DNA of 37,634 nt from an uncultured Prevotellaceae bacterium. Lineage in GTDB: Bacteria > Bacteroidota > Bacteroidia > Bacteroidales > Bacteroidaceae. The notes beneath the pieces were generated by a model. It saw nothing but the letters and a program-made list of their open reading frames with translations, searched no databases and was not told the origin of the DNA. The DNA is taken from positions 1 through 37,634 of the forward strand of contig ONKB01000037.1 of the NCBI GenBank assembly GCA_900318305.1, given 5' to 3'. A program made the position numbers and the translations under genes. Below are positions 16,606 to 25,643 of this stretch, one piece after another (the stretch's first letter is position 1; each line of letters opens with the position of its first letter).

Positions 16606-17817
16606 ATGAAAAAACGTTTGATTTTTTGTTTAGTGCTCTTTATGAGCTTTGTAGCTGCTAACGCGCAGACAACTGTGAAAGGCAGCAAGTTTACCGATAA
16701 CTGGGCTATTGGTGTTCAGGGTGGTCTCATATCGCCGGCGGCTAATCATGCCATTATCGGTGATGCCCGTGCGATAGCAGGCTTGACATTGACTAAAATG
16801 ATTACCCCCGCTTTCGGCATATCTGCTGAGGGGAATATGTCTTTCAATTCGGGGTCGCATATTGACCCGTGGGGAGTGAGTGGTAAATGCGCTATCGATG
16901 CAACCAATGTGAGTTTGCTGGCTAATGTGAACCTCAATAATTTCCTGGGAAGGTATAAAGGCTCTCCACGCCCTGTTGAGTTTGTTGCCGTATATGGTTT
17001 CGGATGGTCCCATAACTTCTATCCCAAATCACAGGCATTGGATGTCAATATGCTCACTTCAAAGGCAGGCTTGAATATCAATTTCAATATAGATGCTGCC
17101 AAGGCTTGGCAGATAAATATCAAGCCGGCGATTGTATGGGCGTTATCGGGGAATATGGTGTGTGATTATACCGGTTTTGTCGGCAGTACCAATCCCAAGA
17201 GATGCTGCCATAACACCCATTATGACTTAAACCATGCATTGCTTGAGTTGACAGCGGGTGTTACTTATAAGTTCCGCAACAGCAATAATTCCCATAATTT
17301 TGTCAAGGCTAAATTATATGACCAGGCTGAAGTTGACGGGTTGAATGCAAAGATAAACGACCTTCGTTCCTGTCTGAAGACAAAAGATGCTGAATTGCAG
17401 AAAGCTTCTGGTGAAATAAAGGATTTGCAGGATCAGTTGAGCGAGTGCCGTAACAAGGCCCCTCAGATAATAAGGGAGACCAAGGAGAATACCACAAACA
17501 ACTTGGAGTCTGTTGTAACTTTTGCTCAGGGGAAATCCGTAATAGCAGCTTCTCAGTATCCTAATGTGGAGCGTATAGCCACATATCTGAAGAACCACAA
17601 GAATGCCAAGGTGATTATTAAAGGTTATGCTTCTCCCGAAGGCAGTATTGAGATTAACCAGAAACTGGCAAAAGCCCGTGCCGAAGCTGTTAAGCAGTTG
17701 CTGCAGCAAAAGTATAAAATCAATGCCAACCGCATCCAGGCTGAAGGTCAGGGAGTAGGCAATATGTTCTCTGAACCAGATTGGAATCGTGTGGCAATAT
17801 CAACTTTGAGCGATTAG
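16606..17817 (+). CDS. OmpA-family outer-membrane protein
   Basis: 403-aa protein. The signal peptide (1-20, ending ANA) is followed by an N-terminal beta-rich region (about 25-235) that looks like an outer-membrane barrel. Next is a heptad-like coiled coil (about 240-283, GLNAKINDLRSCLKTKDAEL) and an OmpA peptidoglycan-binding domain (about 300-400, VIIKGYASPEG then NQKLAKARAEAV). It probably ties the outer membrane to peptidoglycan. The gene is last in the run, 24 bases after the WbqC gene, and is followed by a strong intrinsic terminator. Confidence 0.88.
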   Translation: MKKRLIFCLVLFMSFVAANAQTTVKGSKFTDNWAIGVQGGLISPAANHAIIGDARAIAGLTLTKMITPAFGISAEGNMSFNSGSHIDPWGVSGKCAIDATNVSLLANVNLNNFLGRYKGSPRPVEFVAVYGFGWSHNFYPKSQALDVNMLTSKAGLNINFNIDAAKAWQINIKPAIVWALSGNMVCDYTGFVGSTNPKRCCHNTHYDLNHALLELTAGVTYKFRNSNNSHNFVKAKLYDQAEVDGLNAKINDLRSCLKTKDAELQKASGEIKDLQDQLSECRNKAPQIIRETKENTTNNLESVVTFAQGKSVIAASQYPNVERIATYLKNHKNAKVIIKGYASPEGSIEINQKLAKARAEAVKQLLQQKYKINANRIQAEGQGVGNMFSEPDWNRVAISTLSD

Positions 17818-17832
17818 GTCGCAGACCGTCCG

Positions 17833-17876
17833 GAAGGGTGCCGTCACTTTGAAGTGGGGGCGCCCTTCTGTTTTTT
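17833..17876 (+). terminator. Intrinsic terminator after the OmpA gene
   Basis: GAAGGGTGCC (17833-17842) pairs with GGCGCCCTTC (17859-17868), giving ten pairs with one G-T wobble. An inner CACTT/AAGTG stem (17845-17856) fills the loop, and T, G, then six T residues follow. It closes the long plus-strand run 15 bases after the OmpA stop. Confidence 0.85.
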
Positions 17877-17893
17877 GTGTTCAAACTATTTTG

Positions 17894-17901
17894 TAACTTT
17901 G
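17894..17901 (+). promoter_or_regulatory. Candidate -7 element for the DUF3467 gene
   Basis: TAACTTTG matches TAnnTTTG exactly and lies 30 bases before the ATG at 17932. The nearest upstream TTTG ends at 17877 inside the terminator T-tract, 16 bases away, which is shorter than the usual 20. A new transcript therefore seems to begin right after the terminator. Confidence 0.5.
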
Positions 17902-17931
17902 AATCACGAAACAAATCAAAATATCAATAGT

Positions 17932-18252
17932 ATGGAAAAAGATAAAAACCAAATCCAGCAGACAGGCATAGATATTACTCCTGATGTGGCTGGTGGAACG
18001 TATTCGAATCTGGCAATGGTTTCCCACTCCCCGGCGGATTTTGTCGTGGATTTCCTCTGCCTGCTCCCAGGCATGCCGCGCCCCTTGGTGAAGAGTCGCA
18101 TCGTGATGGCTCCTGAGCATGCCAAGCGTCTGCTCATTGCCCTGAATGACAATGTGAAGAAATATGAAAACATGTTCGGCGAGATACAGTTGGCCCAGAA
18201 CCAGGCTCCAATGATTAACGCATTTGATAAAATGCCTAAAGGCGAGGCGTGA
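17932..18252 (+). CDS. DUF3467 domain protein
   Basis: 106-aa cytoplasmic protein matching the DUF3467 pattern: AGGTYSNLAMVSHSPADFVV, then a PRPLVKSRIVMAPEHAKRLL segment and LNDNVKKYENMFG. Its function is not known. I chose ATG 17932 because residues before it in the open frame come from the terminator and promoter. From memory, this family sits between rpoC and rpsL in other Bacteroidales; here it is close to the str operon but separated from it by an aminotransferase gene. The gap to the next start is three bases, so the two are likely one unit. Confidence 0.85.
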   Translation: MEKDKNQIQQTGIDITPDVAGGTYSNLAMVSHSPADFVVDFLCLLPGMPRPLVKSRIVMAPEHAKRLLIALNDNVKKYENMFGEIQLAQNQAPMINAFDKMPKGEA

Positions 18253-18255
18253 TGT

Positions 18256-19434
18256 ATGGGGAAGTATAATTTTGACAAATTGACAGACCGTACCCAGAGC
18301 GGTGCATACAAGTATGTTCGCCTGGAGCAGATGTTCGGACGCTCTGACCTGATCCCCTTGTGGGTGGCGGACATGGATTTTGAGACGCCCCCGTTTATAA
18401 CCGAGGCTCTAAGAAAGAGGCTGGAGCACTCTCTCTATGGTTACACCTGTGATCCTGTGGATTGGTGGCCAACGGTAATAGAATGGATAGAGAATCAGCA
18501 TGGCTGGCATACTGAAAAAGAGTGGTTTACATTTATTCCAGGCATCGTGACGGGCATCGGCTTGGTTGTGAATGTCTTTGTCAAACCCGATGAGAAAGTC
18601 ATCATCCAGCCTCCCGTGTATCACCCCTTCCGTCTGGTCCCCCAAGACAACAAGCGTAAAGTGGTAAACAACCCTTTGATTCTGAATGCCGACGGGTCTT
18701 ATTCTGTTGATTTTGACAACCTTGAGAAAATTTATGACGAGAAGTGCAAGCTCCTTATATTGTGCAACCCTCATAATCCCGGTGGTATATTATGGGACCG
18801 GAATACCCTGCAGAGGTTGGCAGACTTCTGTTACGACCATAACCTTTTGGTGATATCCGATGAGATACATAGTGATATGGCATTATGGGGGAAAGAACAT
18901 ATTCCTTTTGCATCCGTATCCGAGAAGGCCGCGTCGTGCAGTATCACCTTTGGCGCTCCTTCCAAGACATTCAACATAGCAGGCATAATCAGCTCGTATG
19001 CTATAGTGCCTAACCCTCAAATCAGGGAAAAGTTCTTCGGGTGGCTGTCGGCTAACGAACTGAATGACGCCCATCTCTTTGCCCCGATAGCAACGATAGC
19101 TGCCTTTAAATATGGTAAAGAGTGGCGGAAGGAAATGCTGGAATATATTGAAGGAAACATAGAACTGATAGAGCAATACTGTAAGACGTATATACCAGAA
19201 ATAAAACCTCTGAGGCCCGAGGCATCTTTCCTCGTTTGGCTGGATTGCCGCGACCTTAATCTTCAACATGATGAGTTGATCGACTTGTTTGTAAACAAGG
19301 CTCATCTGGCTTTGAATGACGGTGAGATGTTTGGCAAAGAAGGTCAGGGATTCATGCGCATGAATGTCGGCTCTCCCCGTTCCGTCATAGAAAAAGCCTT
19401 GATTCAGTTGCGCAAAGCCGTTTGCGGCAAATAA
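18256..19434 (+). CDS. MalY/PatB-type PLP-dependent aminotransferase or C-S lyase
   Basis: 392-aa fold-type I PLP enzyme. The start YNFDKLTDRTQSGAYKY and PLWVADMDFETP are typical of the MalY/PatB cystathionine beta-lyase group. LCNPHNPGG (169-177), SDEIHSD (201-207) and the PLP lysine K237 in GAPSKTFNIAG are all intact, as is FMRMNVGSPR near the end, which carries the carboxylate-binding Arg. Likely reaction: beta-elimination of cystathionine or another cysteine S-conjugate; a true aminotransferase is the alternative. Cytoplasmic, no signal peptide. It starts three bases after the DUF3467 stop. Confidence 0.88.
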   Translation: MGKYNFDKLTDRTQSGAYKYVRLEQMFGRSDLIPLWVADMDFETPPFITEALRKRLEHSLYGYTCDPVDWWPTVIEWIENQHGWHTEKEWFTFIPGIVTGIGLVVNVFVKPDEKVIIQPPVYHPFRLVPQDNKRKVVNNPLILNADGSYSVDFDNLEKIYDEKCKLLILCNPHNPGGILWDRNTLQRLADFCYDHNLLVISDEIHSDMALWGKEHIPFASVSEKAASCSITFGAPSKTFNIAGIISSYAIVPNPQIREKFFGWLSANELNDAHLFAPIATIAAFKYGKEWRKEMLEYIEGNIELIEQYCKTYIPEIKPLRPEASFLVWLDCRDLNLQHDELIDLFVNKAHLALNDGEMFGKEGQGFMRMNVGSPRSVIEKALIQLRKAVCGK

Positions 19435-19444
19435 ACAGGTCCCG

Positions 19445-19475
19445 TGAGAGAATTTTTTCGCTCAAGAGTCTTTTT
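19445..19475 (+). terminator. Weak candidate terminator after the PLP enzyme gene
   Basis: TGAGAGAA (19445-19452) pairs with TTCGCTCA (19457-19464) around a TTTT loop, with one A-G mismatch. Seven bases later comes a run of five T. The distance between stem and T-run makes this weak. The rest of the 311-base gap up to 19745 holds the str promoter, its leader hairpin and AT-rich sequence, with no open frame I would call a gene. Confidence 0.35.
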
Positions 19476-19631
19476 CTGTTCCGGATTGACATCAAAACTC
19501 ACATTATTCTCTATAAATCCAGCGAATAAGCTGTAGTAAGTTTTACTCGTTTTTGGGGGTGATTATTGATTGTTAAACAGGTCGATATGGGGATTTGTTA
19601 ATAGTGATTTTAAAATAATTGCTCCCAAAGT

Positions 19632-19663
19632 ATTGTTTATTAAAATAAAAAGTTGTACCTTTG
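19632..19663 (+). promoter_or_regulatory. Promoter of the str-S10-spc-alpha super-operon
   Basis: ATTG (19632-19635) and TACCTTTG (19656-19663) are separated by exactly 20 bases, matching the Bacteroidetes TTTG / TAnnTTTG promoter with one change in the -33 box. The start would be near 19670, leaving a leader of about 75 bases before rpsL. AT-rich sequence upstream may act as an UP-like element. I see no other clear promoter for the ribosomal genes. Confidence 0.75.
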
Positions 19664-19671
19664 CAAGCCAA

Positions 19672-19688
19672 AAGGCAAATTGTGCCTT
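19672..19688 (+). other. Leader hairpin at the start of the str transcript
   Basis: AAGGCA (19672-19677) and TGCCTT (19683-19688) form a perfect 6-bp stem with a five-base loop, right at the predicted 5' end of the super-operon mRNA. No T-run follows, so it is not a terminator. It may stabilise the message or take part in regulation. Confidence 0.45.
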
Positions 19689-19745
19689 GTTGTGAACACG
19701 TATTTGAAACAAAATTAAAATTATAATATATTAAAAATCAAACAA

Positions 19746-20126
19746 ATGCCTACAATTCAACAACTCGTAAGAAAGGGCAGGCAGGCAATCGTAGACAAGA
19801 GCAAATCACCAGCTCTGGACGGATGTCCACAGCGTCGTGGTGTGTGTGTTCGCGTCTATACGACTACGCCTAAGAAGCCTAATTCAGCCATGCGAAAAGT
19901 AGCTCGTGTGCGTCTGACAAATTCGAAGGAGGTTAACTCCTACATCCCAGGAGAGGGTCACAACCTTCAGGAACACTCTATCGTAATGGTACGTGGTGGT
20001 CGTGTTAAAGACCTTCCTGGTGTACGTTATCACATTGTTCGCGGCACACTCGATACAGCCGGTGTAGCCAACAGAACACAGCGCCGTTCCAAGTATGGTG
20101 CTAAACGTCCAAAGGCTGGTAAGTAA
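19746..20126 (+). CDS. rpsL: 30S ribosomal protein S12
   Basis: 126-aa decoding-centre protein of the small subunit. The two conserved loops are intact: [12 protein letters not shown] and [13 protein letters not shown]. Both lysines where streptomycin-resistance changes are known (E. coli K42 and K87) are wild type. It is the first gene of the super-operon and is followed by a 95-base structured gap before rpsG, the longest gap within the whole ribosomal block. Confidence 0.98.
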   Translation: MPTIQQLVRKGRQAIVDKSKSPALDGCPQRRGVCVRVYTTTPKKPNSAMRKVARVRLTNSKEVNSYIPGEGHNLQEHSIVMVRGGRVKDLPGVRYHIVRGTLDTAGVANRTQRRSKYGAKRPKAGK

Positions 20127-20134
20127 AAAGTCAA

Positions 20135-20215
20135 TTGGTTTCGGCAGCAGAAGGTTGAGTAAAGCACTCGTGAGAGACTCGAAGTAACAAAATGCAGCCC
20201 TGACCGTTAAACCAA
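20135..20215 (+). promoter_or_regulatory. Structured rpsL-rpsG intercistronic RNA, candidate S7 operator
   Basis: TTGGTTTCGGCAG (20135-20147) pairs with CTGACCGTTAAACCAA (20200-20215): 13 base pairs with a 1-base and a 2-base bulge. Inside, TTGAGT (20155-20160) pairs with ACTCGA and its next A (20177-20182). The helix ends seven bases before the rpsG ATG. In E. coli, S7 binds the S12-S7 spacer to repress translation; the position here is the same, but homology of the structure is inference. Confidence 0.6.
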
Positions 20216-20221
20216 GAAAAA

Positions 20222-20698
20222 ATGAGAAAAGCTAAACCAAAGAAACATGTGATCCTCCCTGATCCCGTGTTTAATGATGCAAAAGTTACCAAGTTTGTTA
20301 ATCATCTGATGTATGATGGTAAGAAAAGCATCTCGTTTCAAATTTTTTACAATTCACTGGATATTGTAAAAGAGAAAATGTCTTCAGTAGAGAAAGAGCC
20401 TCTGGATATATGGAAAGAAGCTCTTGACAAAATCACCCCTCAAGTCGAAGTTAAATCCCGTCGTATCGGCGGTGCTACTTTCCAGGTTCCGACTGAAATA
20501 CGTCCTGACCGCAAGGAGTCTGTAGCTATGAAAAACATGATTAACTTCGCACGCAAGCGTTCCGGTAAGAGCATGGCTGAAAAGCTCGCTGCTGAAATCA
20601 TGGACGCATTTAACGAGCAGGGTGGTGCCTTCAAGAGAAAGGAAGACATGCATCGTATGGCTGAAGCTAACCGTGCATTTGCTCACTTTAGATTCTGA
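20222..20698 (+). CDS. rpsG: 30S ribosomal protein S7
   Basis: 158-aa primary 16S rRNA binder that organises the 30S head and shapes the E site. The start MRKAKPKK, the LMYDGKKS helix, [16 protein letters not shown] and the C-terminal [20 protein letters not shown]-like end are typical. It starts seven bases after a long intercistronic RNA helix, which would be the natural site for S7 to control its own translation. The gap to fusA is 20 bases. Confidence 0.98.
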   Translation: MRKAKPKKHVILPDPVFNDAKVTKFVNHLMYDGKKSISFQIFYNSLDIVKEKMSSVEKEPLDIWKEALDKITPQVEVKSRRIGGATFQVPTEIRPDRKESVAMKNMINFARKRSGKSMAEKLAAEIMDAFNEQGGAFKRKEDMHRMAEANRAFAHFRF

Positions 20699-20718
20699 TT
20701 TAAAACCTGAATTTAGAA

Positions 20719-22836
20719 ATGGCTAAACACGATTTGCATTTAACTCGTAATATCGGTATCATGGCTCACATTGATGCCGGTAAGACCACAACTTCAGAGC
20801 GTATATTGTTTTATACTGGCAAAACCCACAAGATTGGTGAGGTGCATGAAGGTGCAGCCACAATGGACTGGATGGAGCAGGAGCAGGAAAGAGGTATTAC
20901 AATCACTTCTGCTGCAACGACTACATACTGGAATTGGGACAATAAACAGTATAAGATTAATTTGATAGACACTCCGGGTCACGTTGACTTCACGGCAGAG
21001 GTGGAGCGCTCTTTGCGTGTACTGGACGGTGCTGTTGCCACATATTGTGCTGTCGGTGGTGTTGAGCCACAGTCGGAGACAGTGTGGCGTCAGGCTGATA
21101 AGTACAATGTGCCTCGTATAGGATATGTCAACAAAATGGACCGTTCGGGTGCCAATTTCTTTGACGTAGTACGTCAGATGAAAGAAATACTTGGTGCCAA
21201 TCCGTGTCCTATCAATATCCCTATCGGTGCGGAAGAGAGATTCAAGGGTGTTGTCGATCTGATAAAGATGAAGGCAATACTCTGGCATGATGAGACTATG
21301 GGTGCTGACTATGAGGTCTGCGACATACCTTCTGACCTTCAGGCTGAAGCCGAAGAGTGGCGTGCAAAAATGATAGAGACCGCAGCTGAGTGTGATGAGG
21401 CCTTGATGGAGAAATTCTTTGATGATCCTAATTCCATTACGGAAGAGGAGATTGTGGCTGCAATCCGTAAGGGTACAATATCTTTGGATATTACTCCTAT
21501 GTGTTGTGGTTCTTCTTTCAAGAATAAGGGCGTGCAGACATTGCTTGACTATGTTTGTATGTTCCTGCCTTCACCGCTGGATACACCTAATATTGTAGGT
21601 AAGAATCCTACCACGGGTGAGGAAGAGGACCGTAAGCCTTCTGAGGATGAGAAGACATCTGCTCTTGCATTCAAGATAGCTACTGATCCCTATGTAGGTC
21701 GTCTGACATTCTTCCGTGTTTATTCCGGTAAGATTGCAGCTGGTTCCTATATATATAATGTACGCTCAGGGAAGAAAGAACGTATCTCGCGTCTGTTCCA
21801 GATGCACTCCAACCACCAGAATCCTGTTGAGGAGATATGCGCAGGTGATATCGGCGCAGGCGTAGGATTCAAAGACATCCGTACTGGTGACACGCTCAGT
21901 GATGAGAATGCACCAATCGTACTGGAGTCAATGGACTTCCCTGATCCTGTCATCGGTATCGCTGTTGAGCCAAAGACACAGAAGGATTTGGATAAACTCT
22001 CCAATGGTCTGGCCAAACTGGCAGAAGAAGATCCGACGTTTACCGTAAGGACAGATGAGCAGAGTGGTCAAACCGTTATCTCTGGTATGGGTGAGCTCCA
22101 CTTGGATATTATCATTGATCGTCTGAAGCGTGAGTTCAAGGTAGAATGTAACCAAGGCAAGCCACAGGTGAACTATAAGGAGGCTATAACCCAGACGGTT
22201 AACCTTCGTGAAGTTTATAAGAAGCAATCCGGTGGACGTGGTAAATTCGCTGACATCATTGTGAATGTAGGTCCTGTTGACGAGGATTTCAAGGAAGGCG
22301 GTTTGCAGTTTGTGAACAAAGTTACCGGCGGTAATATTCCCAAGGAATTTATTCCTGCTGTTCAGAAAGGTTTTGAGAATGCCATGAAGAGTGGTGTGCT
22401 GGGCGGTTATCCTATGGATAGCTTGAAGGTGGAATTGCTCGATGGTTCTTTCCATCCTGTTGACTCTGACCAGTTGTCATTCGAGATTTGTGCATTGAAC
22501 GCATACAAGAACGCCTGTGCCAAGGCCAAACCGGTATTGATGGAGCCTATGATGAAACTTGAGGTGGTTACACCTGAAGAGAACATGGGTGACGTTATCG
22601 GTGACTTGAACAAGCGTCGCGGCAATGTTGAGGGAATGGAGGCAAGCAGGTCGGGTGCCCGTGTAGTTAAGGCCACTGTTCCATTGGCTGAAATGTTCGG
22701 CTATGTGACAGCGCTGCGTACCATTACATCGGGACGTGCAACATCATCCATGCAATATGACCACCACGCTCCGGTATCCAGCTCAATAGCCAAGTCTGTA
22801 CTTGAAGAGATAAAGGGAAGAGTAGATTTAGTATAA
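20719..22836 (+). CDS. fusA: Elongation factor G
   Basis: 705-aa translational GTPase that drives tRNA-mRNA translocation and, with RRF, recycling. G1 is AHIDAGKT (16-23), switch [12 protein letters not shown] (58-68), G3 DTPGH (84-88, catalytic H88) and G4 NKMD (138-141). Domains II-V follow at normal length, with the domain IV loop region ([13 protein letters not shown]) and C-terminal [20 protein letters not shown]. It is followed directly by rpsJ, not by tuf as in many Proteobacteria. Confidence 0.98.
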   Translation: MAKHDLHLTRNIGIMAHIDAGKTTTSERILFYTGKTHKIGEVHEGAATMDWMEQEQERGITITSAATTTYWNWDNKQYKINLIDTPGHVDFTAEVERSLRVLDGAVATYCAVGGVEPQSETVWRQADKYNVPRIGYVNKMDRSGANFFDVVRQMKEILGANPCPINIPIGAEERFKGVVDLIKMKAILWHDETMGADYEVCDIPSDLQAEAEEWRAKMIETAAECDEALMEKFFDDPNSITEEEIVAAIRKGTISLDITPMCCGSSFKNKGVQTLLDYVCMFLPSPLDTPNIVGKNPTTGEEEDRKPSEDEKTSALAFKIATDPYVGRLTFFRVYSGKIAAGSYIYNVRSGKKERISRLFQMHSNHQNPVEEICAGDIGAGVGFKDIRTGDTLSDENAPIVLESMDFPDPVIGIAVEPKTQKDLDKLSNGLAKLAEEDPTFTVRTDEQSGQTVISGMGELHLDIIIDRLKREFKVECNQGKPQVNYKEAITQTVNLREVYKKQSGGRGKFADIIVNVGPVDEDFKEGGLQFVNKVTGGNIPKEFIPAVQKGFENAMKSGVLGGYPMDSLKVELLDGSFHPVDSDQLSFEICALNAYKNACAKAKPVLMEPMMKLEVVTPEENMGDVIGDLNKRRGNVEGMEASRSGARVVKATVPLAEMFGYVTALRTITSGRATSSMQYDHHAPVSSSIAKSVLEEIKGRVDLV

Positions 22837-22904
22837 ACAAGAGGAAGGGTACGTCTTAACGAATGACTCTTAAGGCGCTGCCACCTCATGAAAGAATAAA
22901 TAAA

Positions 22905-23210
22905 ATGAGTCAAAAAATTAGAATTAAGCTAAAGTCTTACGATCACACTCTTGTGGAGAAATCCTCAGACAAGATCGTTAAAGCAGTAAAGGCAACGGGT
23001 GCCATCGTCAGCGGACCGATCCCCTTGCCAACGCATAAGCGTATCATTACAGTTAACCGCAGTACTTTCGTTAACAAAAAATCCCGTGAGCAGTTCGAGA
23101 TAAGCTCTTACAAGCGCTTAATCGACATCTACAGCTCTACAGCAAAAACCGTGGATTCTTTGATGAAACTGGAATTACCCTGCGGTGTGGAAGTTGAGAT
23201 TAAAGTATAG
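22905..23210 (+). CDS. rpsJ: 30S ribosomal protein S10
   Basis: 101-aa 30S head protein that also serves as NusE in transcription antitermination. [37 protein letters not shown] and [18 protein letters not shown] are canonical. The ATG at 22905 gives the family's normal start; an in-frame ATG 14 codons upstream has no family resemblance. The 68-base gap after fusA is the boundary of the old str and S10 operons, and I see no clear promoter in it. Confidence 0.97.
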   Translation: MSQKIRIKLKSYDHTLVEKSSDKIVKAVKATGAIVSGPIPLPTHKRIITVNRSTFVNKKSREQFEISSYKRLIDIYSSTAKTVDSLMKLELPCGVEVEIKV

Positions 23211-23233
23211 TTATTAATTTAAAATTATCTGAA

Positions 23234-23851
23234 ATGCCAGGATTAATTGGAAAGAAAATCGGAATGACATCCGTTTTCAGTGCTGATGGAAAGAATATTC
23301 CATGCACTGTTATTGAAGCAGGTCCTTGCGTTGTTACTCAGGTGAAGAGTCGTGAGACTGACGGCTATGAGTCCGTTCAGTTGGGCTTTCAGGAAGCTAA
23401 GGAGAAAAATACCACAGCTCCTATGAAAGGACACTTCAAAAAAGCTGGTACAACCCCAAAGAGACACTTGGCCGAGTTCAATGGTTTTAATGAAGAATTA
23501 AAGTTGGGTGACACCGTTACTGTTGACATCTTCGCAGATGTGAAGTTTGTGGATGTCGTTGGTACATCAAAAGGTCGCGGTTTCCAGGGCGTTGTGAAGC
23601 GTCATGGATTCGGTGGTGTCGGCCAGGCAACTCACGGTCAGGATGACCGCCTTCGTAAGCCAGGTTCTATCGGTGCTTGTTCTTACCCCGCAAAAGTGTT
23701 TAAAGGCACTCGCATGGGTGGTCAAATGGGCGGAGACCGCGTTACAACGCAGAATCTCGAAGTGTTAAAAGTAATACCAGAGCACAACTTGATTCTCATA
23801 AAGGGATCTGTTGCTGGTTGTAAAGGTTCAATCGTTTTAATTAAAGAGTGA
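23234..23851 (+). CDS. rplC: 50S ribosomal protein L3
   Basis: 205-aa early-assembly protein reaching towards the peptidyl-transferase centre. [10 protein letters not shown] at the start and the long signature [19 protein letters not shown], followed by a [11 protein letters not shown] segment, identify it. Its TGA stop shares one base with the rplD start (TGATG), so the two are probably translationally coupled. Confidence 0.98.
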   Translation: MPGLIGKKIGMTSVFSADGKNIPCTVIEAGPCVVTQVKSRETDGYESVQLGFQEAKEKNTTAPMKGHFKKAGTTPKRHLAEFNGFNEELKLGDTVTVDIFADVKFVDVVGTSKGRGFQGVVKRHGFGGVGQATHGQDDRLRKPGSIGACSYPAKVFKGTRMGGQMGGDRVTTQNLEVLKVIPEHNLILIKGSVAGCKGSIVLIKE

Positions 23852-24471
23852 TGGAAGTTAGTGTTTTAAATAGAAAAGGAGAAGAAACCGGTAAAAAGGT
23901 AACCCTGAATGAGGCTATTTTCGGAATAGAACCTAACGATCATGCTATCTATCTTGATGTTAAGCAATATATGGCTAATCAGCGCCAAGGTACAGCCAAG
24001 ACAAAAGAGAGAAGTGAATTAAGCGGTTCAACTCGTAAGTTAGGTCGCCAGAAAGGCGGCGGCGGTGCCCGTCGTGGTGACATCAACTCTCCGGTATTGG
24101 TGGGTGGTGCCCGTGTGTTTGGTCCTCAACCCCGTGAATATTGCTTCAAATTGAATAAGAAGGTAAAACAGTTGGCACGCAAGTCTGCCCTTACTTACAA
24201 GGCACAGGAAAATGCCATTCTGGTAGTTGAAGACTTTACTTTTGAAGCTCCTAAGACTAAAGACTTTATTGCATTGACAGAAAACCTTAAAGTGGCTGAC
24301 AAGAAAGTACTCTTGGTTTTGTCAAATGTGGATAAAAACTTATATTTGTCTGCTCGTAACCTCAAAAGCGCCAAGGTGATGTCGGCAGCATTAATCAATA
24401 CATACAATGTGTTGGATGCTGGTGTCTTGGTATTTACGGAAAGCGCTTTGGAACAGGTTAACGTTATTTAA
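23851..24471 (+). CDS. rplD: 50S ribosomal protein L4
   Basis: 206-aa protein whose extended loop lines the exit tunnel. The loop is visible as [19 protein letters not shown] followed by [13 protein letters not shown]. In E. coli L4 represses its own S10 operon, but no matching leader is evident here. I chose ATG 23851, which overlaps the rplC stop by one base, over the GTG one codon upstream. Confidence 0.97.
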   Translation: MEVSVLNRKGEETGKKVTLNEAIFGIEPNDHAIYLDVKQYMANQRQGTAKTKERSELSGSTRKLGRQKGGGGARRGDINSPVLVGGARVFGPQPREYCFKLNKKVKQLARKSALTYKAQENAILVVEDFTFEAPKTKDFIALTENLKVADKKVLLVLSNVDKNLYLSARNLKSAKVMSAALINTYNVLDAGVLVFTESALEQVNVI

Positions 24472-24491
24472 CTTAGTAAAGCATAAGAGAT

Positions 24492-24785
24492 ATGAATATC
24501 ATTATAAAGCCTTTGGTTACTGAAAAGATGACCAATATCACCGAGAAACAGAACAATAAGTTCGGTTTCGTTGTTCGTCCTGATGCTAACAAGATTGAGA
24601 TCAAGAAAGAAGTTGAGGGACGTTATAATGTAACTGTGAAATCCGTGTCTACTATGCGTTATGCAGGTAAGACAAAAAGCCGTTATACCAGGACAGGCCT
24701 TGTGAAAGGTCGTACAAATGCTTTCAAGAAGGCAATTGTTACCTTGGCTGACGGAGAAACTATAGATTTTTATAGCAATATTTAA
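24492..24785 (+). CDS. rplW: 50S ribosomal protein L23
   Basis: 97-aa protein at the tunnel exit, where trigger factor and SRP dock. [16 protein letters not shown] at the start and [13 protein letters not shown]-like end (seen as [16 protein letters not shown]) are typical, with the [20 protein letters not shown] strand pair in between. Length is normal. Confidence 0.97.
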   Translation: MNIIIKPLVTEKMTNITEKQNNKFGFVVRPDANKIEIKKEVEGRYNVTVKSVSTMRYAGKTKSRYTRTGLVKGRTNAFKKAIVTLADGETIDFYSNI

Positions 24786-24793
24786 TAATAACA

Positions 24794-25621
24794 ATGGCAG
24801 TACGGAAATTAAGACCAGTAACTCCTGGTCAAAGACACAAAATTATTGGTACGTTTGAGGAAATTACTGCATCAGTACCAGAAAAGTCTCTTGTTGTAGG
24901 CAAAAGAGCCACAGGTGGCCGTAATAATCTCGGTCATCGTTCCATGCGTTATATCGGTGGCGGCCACAAGAGAAAGTTCCGTTTTATTGATTTCAAGAGG
25001 GAAAAAGATGGAATTCCTGCAGTTGTAAAATCAATAGAATATGATCCTAACCGTTCAGCTCGTATTGCTCTGCTCTATTATGTAGACGGAGAGAAGCGTT
25101 ATATCATCGCTCCTAACGGCTTGACGGTTGGTGCCACTTTAATGTCAGGTGCAGATGCTGCTCCTGAAGTTGGAAACGCACTTCCTTTAGCAAACATTCC
25201 TGTTGGTACAATTATTCACAATCTGGAACTCCGCCCGGGACAGGGTGCGATTCTGGTTCGTTCAGCAGGTAATTTTGCTCAGTTAACATCACGTGAAGGT
25301 AAATACTGTGTAGTAAAATTGCCTTCAGGTGAGATTCGTCAAATTCTGAGTACTTGCAAAGCCACGGTTGGTAGCGTAGGTAACTCTGATCATGCATTGG
25401 AAAGTTCTGGTAAGGCAGGACGCTCTCGTTGGTTAGGTCGTCGTCCTCATAACAGAGGTGTCGTTATGAATCCTGTAGATCACCCAATGGGTGGTGGTGA
25501 AGGCCGTCAGTCAGGTGGACATCCACGTTCCCGTACAGGTCTTTATGCTAAGGGTCTGAAGACAAGACGTCCAAAGAAACAATCCGACCAGTACATTATC
25601 GAGAGAGCCAATCATAAATAA
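24794..25621 (+). CDS. rplB: 50S ribosomal protein L2
   Basis: 275-aa rRNA-binding protein needed for subunit association and peptidyl-transferase centre assembly. [20 protein letters not shown] and [20 protein letters not shown] are diagnostic. E. coli has His where this protein has Met in [11 protein letters not shown] recall that substitution as usual in Bacteroidetes. Starts eight bases after rplW. Confidence 0.98.
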   Translation: MAVRKLRPVTPGQRHKIIGTFEEITASVPEKSLVVGKRATGGRNNLGHRSMRYIGGGHKRKFRFIDFKREKDGIPAVVKSIEYDPNRSARIALLYYVDGEKRYIIAPNGLTVGATLMSGADAAPEVGNALPLANIPVGTIIHNLELRPGQGAILVRSAGNFAQLTSREGKYCVVKLPSGEIRQILSTCKATVGSVGNSDHALESSGKAGRSRWLGRRPHNRGVVMNPVDHPMGGGEGRQSGGHPRSRTGLYAKGLKTRRPKKQSDQYIIERANHK

Positions 25622-25643
25622 TAATCAGTAAATTGAGCAAATT

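Noticed and set aside
22837-22904. Possible S10-type leader hairpin between fusA and rpsJ
   Set aside because: Only GAGG/CCTC and very short inner pairings are possible, with mismatches. Not enough to call a structure.
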